Origin: Oscillospiraceae bacterium
Lineage (GTDB): Bacteria; Bacillota; Clostridia; Oscillospirales; Acutalibacteraceae
NCBI GenBank assembly: GCA_003538135.1
Contig: DPOR01000005.1
Location: 68,056 to 132,055 of the forward strand
Direction: 5' to 3'
Length of the DNA stretch: 64,000 bases
A program made the translations under genes and the position numbers. Positions 43,801 through 50,106 of this stretch are shown here, piece after piece. The notes under the pieces are model-generated. The model was not told the origin of the DNA, made no database searches, and saw nothing but the letters and a program-made list of their open reading frames with translations. The first letter of the stretch is position 1. Every line of letters begins with the position of its first letter.

Positions 43801-43972
43801 GGCCGATATGCGGCTTGCCGTTTGCCGTCGGCGGGCCGTCATAGAAAGTGAAAGTCTCCGCATTTTTGCGCGAGTCGATGCTCTTCTCGAAGATGTGGTT
43901 CTCGTTCCAGAAATCGAGCACCTTTTTCTCGCGGTTGACGAACTCGAAATTCGTCGATACCTTGTCGTACAT
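40850..43972 (-). CDS. ileS: isoleucine--tRNA ligase, long (type 2-like) form
   Basis: A 1040-residue class I synthetase. HIGH is PHIGH (residues 54-58 in GPPTANGKPHIGHVLTR) and KMSKS is KMSKSKGN near residue 600. An editing domain with WTTTPWTLPSN lies between them, followed by the anticodon domain and a long C-terminal region. The length and the text MIPRYKTMKGYMVPRKAGWDTHGLPVE match the eukaryote-like IleRS type, often less sensitive to mupirocin; resistance here is inference. AAAGGATGG precedes the ATG; the reading upstream to 44056 lies in the T-box leader. Confidence 0.97.
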   Translation of the reverse strand: MYDKVSTNFEFVNREKKVLDFWNENHIFEKSIDSRKNAETFTFYDGPPTANGKPHIGHVLTRVIKDMIPRYKTMKGYMVPRKAGWDTHGLPVEIEVEKLLGIEGKQGIEEYGLEPFIKKCKESVWKYKGMWEDFSGKVGFWADMKHPYVTYDNTFIESEWWALKQIWDKGLLYKGFKIVPYCPRCGTPLSSQEVAQGYKDVKERSAVVKFKAKGEDAYFLAWTTTPWTLPSNVALCVNPAEDYVKIKVEDGTVYYMAQALVEKFFPEGVETLATFKGKELEYREYEPLFECTKSNDGKKGWYVTCDGYVTLTDGTGIVHIAPAFGEDDANVGRNYDLPFVQLVDAAGCMDKSTPWAGKFCKDADRDVLVDLEKSGLLFSAPVFEHSYPHCWRCDTPLIYYARDSWFIKMTAVRDDLVRNNNTVNWIPESIGKGRFGDWIENVQDWSISRNRYWGTPLNVWECECGHRHSIGSIEELKSMSSNCPDDIELHRPYIDAVTIKCPKCGGEMHRVPEVIDCWFDSGSMPFAQHHYPFENHDLFKQQFPAQFISEAVDQTRGWFYSLLAISTLLFNRAPYENVLVLGHVQDENGQKMSKSKGNAVDPFDALNAYGADAVRWYFYTNSAPWLPNRFHGKAVIEGQRKFMGTLWNIYAFFVLYANIDEFDASKHELRKAEELPTMDRWLLSRLNTLITTVDNYLADYCIPEAARALQNFVDEMSNWYVRRCRERFWAQGMSSDKTDAYMTLYTALVTVSKLAAPMIPFMTEDIYRNLVCSVDKSAPESVHLCDYPVADAAYIDKALEERMNEALNIVVLGRAARNGANIKNRQPLGKMFVRADEVLGGEYAEIIKDELNVKELEFVDGEADFVSYSFKPQLKTVGPKYGRFLGKIKEHLSSLDGSAAKKELDENGALKFDIDGNEIELGIDDLLIDSVQKEGSFAVSDYGITVAIDTNLTPELIEEGFVREIISKIQTMRKEADFDVMDKIVLYTGDNAKLNGIIEKNAESIKHDVLADEIVYSLGGDSAKEWNINGEKMTLGVSKK

Positions 43973-43994
43973 AACAGCTATCCATCCTTTCAGG

Positions 43995-44260
43995 GAATCG
44001 CGGACGGAAACAAAAAAGGCCTCTGCCCATAACAGGACAAAGACCCGGCTTTGCAACCACCCACTACATTCAATTAAATGCCGCCCGGTAACGGTGGGAC
44101 GCGCCGTCGGAATCTACTCGGCTTTCGCCTTTCGTCCCGCTGCTCGGGAGTGATGTTCGCTCCTGCGCCGAGTACCGACTTTCCACTGCCGCCGGCTCAC
44201 TTTGTCTCTTTGCGCAAGGCTACTGTCTCCGTCATAGCCTTTCAGATATGCTCATTTAGT
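43995..44260 (-). ncRNA. T-box riboswitch of ileS
   Basis: On the minus strand, a stem-I-like region contains GAAC-ATC-ACTCCC, with ATC (Ile codon, 44152-44154) in the specifier position. The T-box sequence GTGGGTGGTTGC (complement of 44053-44064) can bind the tRNA acceptor end. A terminator follows: GGTCTTTGTCC pairs with GGGCAGAGGCC, then TTTTTT near 44012-44017. Uncharged tRNA-Ile should stabilise the antiterminator and switch ileS on. The isoleucine specificity matches the gene. Confidence 0.88.
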
Positions 44261-44290
44261 GTTGCACCCGACAGGTACAACATTAAGGTG

Positions 44291-44319
44291 ATTATAATAC
44301 TTTTGGATTTATTCGTCAA
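44291..44319 (-). promoter_or_regulatory. promoter of T-box-ileS transcript
   Basis: TTGACG (44314-44319), 17 bases, TATAAT (44291-44296) on the minus strand, about 20 bases past the stop codon of the upstream small gene. Confidence 0.85.
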
Positions 44320-44339
44320 TAGGTTTGAGCCGACTATTT

Positions 44340-44510
44340 TCAGTCGGTATCGGTATTCATGATCAACTCATAAGCCCTCATGCATTCGTCGGCGGTCAAT
44401 CCCGTCTCGTTCTGCATAAACGCCACGGCCTCCTCCGATTTCTCGAATTTCTCCAAAACATCCTTTGCCTCGGAAAATCTTTTTACCGCTTTTTCGAATT
44501 CATTACCCAT
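44340..44510 (-). CDS. small protein at end of hydrogenase-sensor operon
   Basis: A 56-residue acidic helical protein starting MGNEFEKAVKRFSEAKDVLEKFEKSEE. GAGGAG lies 7-8 bases before the ATG; the longer in-frame reading upstream is rejected. It lies 49 bases downstream of a DRTGG gene on the same strand, so it is probably the last gene of that operon. Heptad-like spacing suggests a helical hairpin. No family recognised. Confidence 0.65.
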   Translation of the reverse strand: MGNEFEKAVKRFSEAKDVLEKFEKSEEAVAFMQNETGLTADECMRAYELIMNTDTD

Positions 44511-44559
44511 AACTTTTCTCCTCTCAAGGTGCCGCACCGACGGGTGAAGCAGGTTTAGT

Positions 44560-44892
44560 TTATATAAGCCCCGACAGGCTGACTGCTGTTTCATAGGCGT
44601 TCTTCGCGGTCTGATATACCGCAACGCCGTTTTGCTCTGCGCGGATACGCGCGTCCTCATCGAGGGGCGCGGACTCCGTTAAAATAATGCAGGCTATGTC
44701 CGCGAGCGCCGCCACGCCTATGGCGTTGACATTGCCCATGACGGTCATCCACGCGTCCCCCGCCGTTGCGCGGGACATGACCCAGCTCAAAAGGTCGCCG
44801 CAGTAGCCGCCAGTGACCTCGCGCGAAAGCGATTCCTCGCTCTCGCACAGAGCTTTAAGCTCAAGCCTTTCTTTTATATCCCCTACGGTCAC
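44560..44892 (-). CDS. DRTGG-domain protein (second copy)
   Basis: A 110-residue single-domain protein. The stretch REVTGGYCGDLLSWVMSRATAGDAWMTVMGNVNAIGVAALADIACIIL is the DRTGG pattern (here EVTGGYCGD), a fold shared with HprK N-terminal and CobB-like domains that probably binds a nucleotide or small ligand. Its ATG overlaps the stop of the hydrogenase-like gene by 4 bases, so the two are translationally coupled. A paralogue heads the same operon. Confidence 0.82.
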   Translation of the reverse strand: MTVGDIKERLELKALCESEESLSREVTGGYCGDLLSWVMSRATAGDAWMTVMGNVNAIGVAALADIACIILTESAPLDEDARIRAEQNGVAVYQTAKNAYETAVSLSGLI

Positions 44893-46199
44893 TTCGTCTC
44901 CTCCTTTTTGCCCGTGCTCCTGAACGGCGCGGGAATATACTCCTGCATATCCGTGCCCGCGAGCTCGTCGCGCATGGCGAAAACGCAGTCGTGGAGCGTC
45001 GCGCTGCCCCTGACTATATCCTCGGCAAGGGCGCGGCAGGTGGGCGCGCCGCAGGTGCCGCAGTCAAGTCCCGGCAGGCGTGCTATTATTTCGGTCATCT
45101 TCGACATCATCGCCATGGCGTCGGAGACGTTGTCTGCGAGCTTCAGCACGGACGAGCCCTCGAGCGGACACTGCCACTCCATGCTGTCGGGCACGTCGCC
45201 GTCCTCCAGATGATTCGCCGCAACGGGCAGATATCTTCTGAGCTGCTGGATGCGCGCCTTTGCGACATACGGATTTTCCGCAGTCAGCGAGCCGCCGACG
45301 CAGCCGCCCGAGCAGGCGTTCAGTTCGACGAAATCGAGCCTGTCAAGCTTTTCGTCCTCTATCTCCTCAAGCACTTTTATGACATTCTCTATGCCGTCCG
45401 CGGCCAGATATTTGTCCTTGAGCAGAGCGGCAGATTCGCCGCCGCTCGACGCCCAGCTGACTCCCATGAGCCCCGACTCGCAGGCGTCCTCCGGCGCTCC
45501 GAGGTGGTTCATCTGCTTTAAAAGCACAGGGTATATATCTTTCATCGCTATCGCCGCGTCAACGTTTGACTCCGGCAGGCAGATTGGCTGCTTGACGGCG
45601 GTTATCTTCGCGGGGCAGGGCGTGATAAAAAATATGCCTATCTCCGAAGAATCGAGTCCCGTCTTGGCCTGCGCCTCTTTGTGCGCTATCATGGCGGCGG
45701 TCTCCATGGGAGAGTTGAGCGGCAGAACGTGGGGAATAAGATTCGGGAAGCAGACCCTTATCAGCCGGCACACGGCGGGGCACGCCGAGGATATGACGGG
45801 CTTGGGGATATCGTGCTCCGCGATATATTTTCGCGTAGCGTCGCTTATCAGTTCGGCGCCCCTTGCCACCTCGAAAACCTCATCGAAGCCGAGCCTTTTC
45901 AGAGCCGTTATGACATAGCCGATATCGTCAAGGTGGTTAAACTGCCCGTAGAGCGAGGGCGCGGGCAGAGCTACTCTGTATTTGAACTCGATTATTCTGT
46001 TCATCGAGTCGCGGTGCGAATATTTTGCATGGTGCGGGCAGACGCGGATGCACTCGCCGCAGTCGATGCAGCGTTCGGAGATAATATGCGCCTTGCCGTT
46101 TCGCACGCGGATAGCCTGCGTGGGACATCGCTTTATGCAGTTGGTGCAGCCCATGCACTTCTCCTCGTCGAGCCGCACCGAATGGAAATACGTGTTCAT
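44889..46199 (-). CDS. group-D-like (putative sensory) [FeFe]-hydrogenase
   Basis: A 436-residue iron-sulfur protein. An N-terminal two-cluster ferredoxin domain has Cys15/18/21/25 and Cys44/47/50/54. The H-cluster domain keeps all four cysteine ligands: Cys140 in SSACPAV, Cys195 in TPCPAK, and Cys296 with Cys300 in ELNACSGGCVGG. The residue before Cys140, a Cys proton relay in catalytic enzymes (TSCCP), is Ala139. A C-terminal cluster domain, LPGLDCGTCGAPTC with Cys380/383/388/405, follows. This combination matches putative sensory group D enzymes. The ATG at 46199 follows GGGAGG. Neighbours (anti-sigma-like ATPase, DRTGG proteins) also suggest signalling, not bulk H2 turnover. Confidence 0.88.
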   Translation of the reverse strand: MNTYFHSVRLDEEKCMGCTNCIKRCPTQAIRVRNGKAHIISERCIDCGECIRVCPHHAKYSHRDSMNRIIEFKYRVALPAPSLYGQFNHLDDIGYVITALKRLGFDEVFEVARGAELISDATRKYIAEHDIPKPVISSACPAVCRLIRVCFPNLIPHVLPLNSPMETAAMIAHKEAQAKTGLDSSEIGIFFITPCPAKITAVKQPICLPESNVDAAIAMKDIYPVLLKQMNHLGAPEDACESGLMGVSWASSGGESAALLKDKYLAADGIENVIKVLEEIEDEKLDRLDFVELNACSGGCVGGSLTAENPYVAKARIQQLRRYLPVAANHLEDGDVPDSMEWQCPLEGSSVLKLADNVSDAMAMMSKMTEIIARLPGLDCGTCGAPTCRALAEDIVRGSATLHDCVFAMRDELAGTDMQEYIPAPFRSTGKKEETK

Positions 46200-46252
46200 A
46201 TGGAAAACCCTCCCGGCGCCCGCGGACACGGGCGCTCAGTCAGCAATCGTTA

Positions 46253-46678
46253 TTATATACTGTTATACACTTTGAGCCTGATAGTCGTTCCGACATCCTT
46301 TTCCGTCTCTATGTTCATCTCATCGGTATACTTCTTTATATTGGGCAAACCCATGCCCGCTCCGAAGCCGAGGGCGCGCACCTTATCGGGCGCGGTCGAA
46401 TAGCCCTCCTGCATGGCGAGCTCGACATTCTCTATGCCGGGGCCGTGGTCGGTGAGCACCATGGAAATGCACTCGGGCGATATCTCGACGTCTATCTCGC
46501 CGCCGCCCGCATGAATGACCATATTTATCTCGCCCTCATACATGGCTATCGAGACGTTTCTTATCACGTTGGCGTCGAAGCCGAGCCCCTTGAGCACGCG
46601 CTTGGTCTCGCCGGACGCCTCGCCCGCGCGGGTAAAATCCTCTCCGTCAACGTCAAAGTGGAGCTTCATATTATCCAT
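46253..46678 (-). CDS. anti-sigma-factor-like histidine-kinase-type ATPase
   Basis: A 141-residue GHKL ATPase domain of the RsbW/SpoIIAB type. The N-box is SIAMYEGEINMVIHA, the G1 box LTDHGPGI, and the G2 box GFGAGMGLPNIKKY. Proteins like this act as serine kinases or binding switches for a partner (anti-anti-sigma factor or sigma factor); no such partner is encoded nearby. It overlaps the upstream DRTGG gene by 8 bases and precedes the hydrogenase-like gene by 53 bases, so it belongs to one operon with them. Confidence 0.88.
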   Translation of the reverse strand: MDNMKLHFDVDGEDFTRAGEASGETKRVLKGLGFDANVIRNVSIAMYEGEINMVIHAGGGEIDVEISPECISMVLTDHGPGIENVELAMQEGYSTAPDKVRALGFGAGMGLPNIKKYTDEMNIETEKDVGTTIRLKVYNSI

Positions 46679-47027
46679 TTGCCGCCCGTCCTCCTCTCAG
46701 CCCTGCCTGATAGAGCTTTCCGCAGGAGGTAAACATTTCGAGCTCGGTTTTGAGCACGACTATATCAAGCTCACGTGCAAGGTCGAGTATCGCGTCACCC
46801 GGCACCTTGCCGCGCACGAACACTATGACCTTCATATCCATCATTTCGGCGGTACGCACGACCTGAGGATTGACAAGCCCCGTGAGCAAAACAGCCTGCT
46901 CCTTGACAAACGCGAGCACGTCGCTCATCATGTCGCTTCCGCAGGCGGTATGCACCTCTCTGTCCAGATGATCGCCGCCGCAAAGCAGTTCGGCCGAAAG
47001 AATTTCTTTAAGCTGTAAAACAGTCAT
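46671..47027 (-). CDS. DRTGG-domain protein (first gene of sensor operon)
   Basis: A 118-residue protein, MTVLQLKEILSAELLCGG then REVHTACGSDMMSDVLAFVKEQAVLLTGLVNPQVVRTAEMMDM, the DRTGG fold with the usual G-S-D-M-M-S-D variant. It is a likely small-ligand or nucleotide-binding module. GGTGGAG precedes the ATG; the upstream in-frame extension is rejected. It overlaps the ATPase gene by 8 bases. It is homologous to the 110-residue protein at the other side of the hydrogenase-like gene. Confidence 0.82.
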   Translation of the reverse strand: MTVLQLKEILSAELLCGGDHLDREVHTACGSDMMSDVLAFVKEQAVLLTGLVNPQVVRTAEMMDMKVIVFVRGKVPGDAILDLARELDIVVLKTELEMFTSCGKLYQAGLRGGRAANG

Positions 47028-47170
47028 TATACTCCACCCTCTTAGCAAAGTTCTCAACTTTTTCGGAGTTTTCCTCCGACTTATGTTGATTATAACATGA
47101 CAGTGCGGTCTTTTCAACCTCGGGGAAATAAAAACGGGCGGTATTTATCCCGCTGATCCCTTCGCAATCT

Positions 47171-47280
47171 GCTTGCAGGGTCGAGCTTTGCTCGCCTGCT
47201 GTAGTTGCTTCATAAACCGCGGGCGGATAATATCCGCCCCTACACGGTTGCGATATACGCAAGCTGCTGTAATTTTGCGG
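47171..47280. repeat. intergenic repeat unit, copy A
   Basis: A 110-base unit matching 47641-47750 with four differences by my count, offset 470. It contains the hairpins TCGAGCTTTGCTCG-like and GGGCGGATA/TATCCGCCC. It lies in a gene-free, repeat-rich region (47028-47850) that also holds two copies of a GGTGCGGCGACTC...CGCACC hairpin block (near 47293 and 47489) and a GGGGAGCTGGCTCGGCG motif (near 47394). The mosaic resembles the dispersed intergenic repeats of Oscillospiraceae genomes. Confidence 0.8.
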
Positions 47281-47640
47281 CTATTCACTCTGCAGGGTGC
47301 GGCGACTCGACGCACCGCTGCCGCCGTCAAAAGCCCAAGTACAGACAATGAAGCCGGGATTTGCGGGAGATAAGCAATTACGGCTCCCCTGCAGGGGAGC
47401 TGGCTCGGCGAAGCCGAGACTGAGGGGTTATTGCACGGATTCGCCCGATTTTTTCACGGCTGTTTAATTCTTCAATGTCCTTTTGTAGGGTGCGGCGACT
47501 CAACGCACCGCTGCCGCCGCAGGCGGCACAGAGGGCAAGCCGCAAGCAGAAAGCGTATTGCACAACGCGGATGAATAAATAGATTTTCGGTGACGCTAAT
47601 GCGTCAAAGGGTCGTCGAGTCGCCGACCCCTACGCAAGCT

Positions 47641-47750
47641 GCTTGCAGGGTCGAGCTTTGCTCGCCTGCTGTAGTTGCTTCATAAACCGCTGGCGGATGA
47701 TATCCGCCCCTACACGGTTGTGATATACGCAAGCTGCCGTAATTTTGCGG
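47641..47750. repeat. intergenic repeat unit, copy B
   Basis: Second copy of the 47171-47280 unit in the same orientation; the GGGCGG hairpin arm has changed to TGGCGG. No coding sequence is supported in either copy. Confidence 0.8.
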
Positions 47751-47853
47751 ACGAACAAATTTTGCCCCTACGGTGTACCGCTTGCAATTGCGCCGCAACT
47801 CCCGATTTATCAATCTCTTTAATCATCTCATAAAGCTTCAGCGCATACAGCAA

Positions 47854-47883
47854 AAATCGCCGGGAAATATTCCCCGGCGATCG
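47854..47883 (-). terminator. terminator of DUF4230-like gene
   Basis: ATCGCCGGGGAA and TTCCCGGCGAT form a hairpin on the minus strand followed by TTTTT. Confidence 0.85.
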
Positions 47884-47895
47884 AATCGACTGAAA

Positions 47896-48606
47896 TCATT
47901 GCCAATTGAAAACTACTGTATATCCGTTTATGGCTTCTCCGAAGAGAGCTTTCAGTGTTTCTTCTGCGCTCTTTTGAGCGGTCTCAATTATTCCTTTTTC
48001 CTTGGCATCGTTTATCAACTTTTTCTCAAGCTCGGATTGGGCGGCAGTGAAGTCGCCTATTGTGAGCTGATTAAAAATGTTTTTGGTCTGCTTGGCATCC
48101 TTTATTGATGACGGGTCGATATAGACATTTGTTATGCTTATCTTTATGTTGTCTATAGTTATGACATTGGTCTTCGAATTGACATTGATATTTGCGTCTG
48201 CAAGGTTCTCTATTCCGGCCTCAACATATCCCGTAAAAGTAAACGACATGGACTTGCCGTTCATTTTCAGCTTTTCGGAAAGCTTGTTGGCATACATTTT
48301 TCCGGAATCATATGTTGCAACCTGCTTATAGATACCTGTGTTCAGCTTCGCCTGCTCTTTCAGCGTCTCTTCGAGGATTTTCGTTGTAGATGCGGAGTAG
48401 GAATTCGGGAACAGCTTGAACATTATGTCATCCCAGTGCCGTCCGCAGACTACGCCCGCTCCGAGACCTATCGCAAGAGTCAGGATAACCGCAACAATAA
48501 TCTGGAAAACCTGCTTTGCGCCCTTCTTCTTGATGCCCTTGAGCTCGCCCTGAATGTTGTCGAGTGCTGCCATCAGTTCCTGATTTTCTGTTCTTTCTTC
48601 AACCAT
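47896..48606 (-). CDS. membrane-anchored DUF4230-like protein
   Basis: A 236-residue protein with an N-terminal cytoplasmic helix (ENQELMAALDNIQGELKGIKKK), one membrane helix (about residues 32-54, VFQIIVAVILTLAIGLGAGVV) and an extracytoplasmic domain containing YSASTTKILEETLKEQAKLNTGIYKQVATYDSGK. That domain resembles DUF4230, a family of unknown function. RBS AGAGGA fits the ATG at 48606; a 13-residue extension is rejected. It has its own promoter, built into a long palindrome, and its own terminator, so it is separately regulated from the lipoprotein gene upstream. Confidence 0.75.
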   Translation of the reverse strand: MVEERTENQELMAALDNIQGELKGIKKKGAKQVFQIIVAVILTLAIGLGAGVVCGRHWDDIMFKLFPNSYSASTTKILEETLKEQAKLNTGIYKQVATYDSGKMYANKLSEKLKMNGKSMSFTFTGYVEAGIENLADANINVNSKTNVITIDNIKISITNVYIDPSSIKDAKQTKNIFNQLTIGDFTAAQSELEKKLINDAKEKGIIETAQKSAEETLKALFGEAINGYTVVFNWQ

Positions 48607-48646
48607 AACGATTCCTCTTTCACAAGATATTTCTGTATCGCGCATT

Positions 48647-48678
48647 TTGATTATATCAAATCAAAATCATATAATCAA
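48647..48678 (-). promoter_or_regulatory. palindrome containing the whole promoter of the DUF4230-like gene
   Basis: On the minus strand TTGATT (-35, 48673-48678) and TATAAT (-10, 48650-48655) are 17 bases apart. The ten-base arms TTGATTATAT and ATATAATCAA (48647-48656 and 48669-48678) are perfect inverted repeats around a 12-base centre, so the -35 and -10 boxes lie in opposite arms. A dimeric repressor bound here would cover the promoter. Confidence 0.75.
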
Positions 48679-48700
48679 CACATATTGACAAAATGCGCGC

Positions 48701-48729
48701 GTCTGTCCGTTTTATCAGACAGACGCGGC
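48701..48729 (-). terminator. hairpin after lipoprotein gene ending at 48737
   Basis: GCGTCTGTC and GGACAGACGC form a stem on the minus strand just after the stop codon. The T-run is poor, so it is a likely but weak terminator. Confidence 0.55.
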
Positions 48730-48736
48730 TCCGCTT

Positions 48737-49561
48737 TTAGTCTCTCAGTTCTGTTAAATTCGCTACGATCTCTGCCTCAAGCTTCTTTTGCTGGCTTGCA
48801 GTTAAACGATCCGAGGTTCTTACCAAAACAGTTCCGACTACCCGATGCGAACCGGAGGCCAGACGCGAGCCGTCAAACTGAGCCAGATATTCGCATCTTT
48901 TTTCTGCATCTTCCCTGGTAACATATACTTCTATCGAACCCCCGCCGTCGGTTCCGTTATCAATAATCGTACCGTCAAGCCATCCTCTGTCTTCTGCTTT
49001 GATCTGACTTGACGCAAAATAGACTGTTGATGTATATCCGCCCGGCTTGTTCAGGTTGCCGTTGGGGTCATTATCCTCAGTTACACCCGCATATCCGGTT
49101 ATAGTATCAATGTCCCTGATTCTTTCAATAATAAATGCCTCCGACGGATTTGTAAGTTGTTTCATTATCCTGATGCTGTTTTCAAGATTTGTCTTTGCCG
49201 TGGCCAGCATTTCTTTTGTTTCAACATAGCTGATTTTCTTCAGCTTTTCATTTACAAGCTCATTGATTTCTTTCGCATTGCCTCTTTTTTTGGGTATTTC
49301 AACAATCGCCGCCCTTGAGTCGGCAACTGCGGTTTCAAGAGTTGTTACCGTTGTTTTATCATACGGCTCCTCATGTGAATCAATGAGTTTCTGACTTTCT
49401 GCTATCACCTTTTCGAGGTCGTCGCGTTCCGCATTTATCCTTGTGCATTCCCTATCATAGTTCGCAACCGCCTGCTTGCGTTCTTCACTGCAGCCCGAAA
49501 GCAGAAGCACGACAGACAATATAATCGCTATCACAGATACAAAGCGTAAACTTCTTTTCAT
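48737..49561 (-). CDS. putative lipoprotein with helical N-terminal region
   Basis: A 274-residue protein, MKRSLRFVSVIAIILSVVLLLSGC with lipobox Cys24, exported and lipid-anchored. Residues 30-140 are highly charged and helical (coiled-coil-like: ERDDLEKVIAESQKLIDSHEE, VNEKLKKISYVETKEMLATAKTNL). The C-terminal part is beta-rich with GGSIEVYVTREDAEKRCEYLAQFDG and VGTVLVRTSDRLTASQQKKLE. No enzyme family recognised. GAAAGGATG precedes the ATG and overlaps the end of the Mor-like gene, so the two form an operon. Base composition is less GC-rich than in the housekeeping genes around. Confidence 0.78.
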   Translation of the reverse strand: MKRSLRFVSVIAIILSVVLLLSGCSEERKQAVANYDRECTRINAERDDLEKVIAESQKLIDSHEEPYDKTTVTTLETAVADSRAAIVEIPKKRGNAKEINELVNEKLKKISYVETKEMLATAKTNLENSIRIMKQLTNPSEAFIIERIRDIDTITGYAGVTEDNDPNGNLNKPGGYTSTVYFASSQIKAEDRGWLDGTIIDNGTDGGGSIEVYVTREDAEKRCEYLAQFDGSRLASGSHRVVGTVLVRTSDRLTASQQKKLEAEIVANLTELRD

Positions 49562-49575
49562 GTTTATACATCCTT

Positions 49576-49860
49576 TCATTTTTTACCGTCATTGACGATT
49601 TTTCTGACCCATTTTTCGCTGTAGCCGTATTTTGTGGCGAGCTGCTTTATGTTGCTTCCGTCATACTCGGCCGCAATACGGCTTGATATGAATTCGTTCG
49701 AAAAAAAGTTTACCGGAAAATTGATCTGCTGGCCGCGGAATTCGGAATGCAGAGTCACGGCGGCTTCGATGCCGAGAAGATCGGAAATTTCGCTGTACAC
49801 ACCGTTCAGGTATTCACTTTTGATATCCTTTGAATCCATATCGGTAAAGACCTCTTTCAT
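49576..49860 (-). CDS. Mor-like transcription activator
   Basis: A 94-residue DNA-binding protein. The pattern IAAEYDGSNIKQLATKYGYSEKWVRKIV is the C-terminal helix-turn-helix of the Mor/C family (phage Mu middle operon regulator), and the N-terminal LGIEAAVTLHSEFRGQQINFPV is the Mor dimerisation strand region. AAAGGAG precedes the ATG. No other phage gene is nearby, so it appears to be a domesticated or isolated regulator. The co-transcribed lipoprotein and the palindrome upstream are its likely targets (inference). Confidence 0.8.
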   Translation of the reverse strand: MKEVFTDMDSKDIKSEYLNGVYSEISDLLGIEAAVTLHSEFRGQQINFPVNFFSNEFISSRIAAEYDGSNIKQLATKYGYSEKWVRKIVNDGKK

Positions 49861-49911
49861 TTTTGCTCCTTTCTATTATGACTTGTCCAAACGGACTTTC
49901 ATAGAGCGGCA

Positions 49912-49950
49912 GTTCCCGCGAACTGTTCATCGGAACAATTCAACGGGAAC
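49912..49950 (-). promoter_or_regulatory. nested inverted repeat upstream of Mor-like gene
   Basis: Outer arms GTTCCCG/CGGGAAC (49912-49918 and 49944-49950) enclose inner arms TGTTC/GAACA. It lies 50-90 bases before the start codon. A regulator-binding site or leader hairpin is likely. The bordering 49861-50060 holds nothing else I can name. Confidence 0.5.
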
Positions 49951-50057
49951 TTCTTTCGCTCTCATAACAGAAAATGTTTTTTTCGCGAGGTTACGATATG
50001 AGTCATGTTTATTGATTTTTAAGATTAATCAAATTCCGCAGATGTTTTGTACAAAAT

Positions 50058-50088
50058 AAAAAAGCAGCCCCGCTTTTGCGGGACTGCC
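50058..50088 (-). terminator. terminator of DUF5058-pair operon
   Basis: GCAGTCCCGC and GCGGGGCTGC pair on the minus strand around TTTT-like loop bases and are followed by TTTTTTATTTT. Confidence 0.85.
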
Positions 50089-50106
50089 GAACGCCGAATG
50101 TCGGAC

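Noticed and set aside
44092..44103. GGTGGGACGCG on the plus strand, resembling a T-box core
   Set aside because: It is in the wrong orientation for ileS, and the proper T-box sequence, specifier and terminator are found on the minus strand.
47171..47750. Regularly repeated sequence that might be a CRISPR array
   Set aside because: Only two 110-base units, with no short direct repeats at even spacing and no cas genes. No CRISPR array was seen anywhere in the window.
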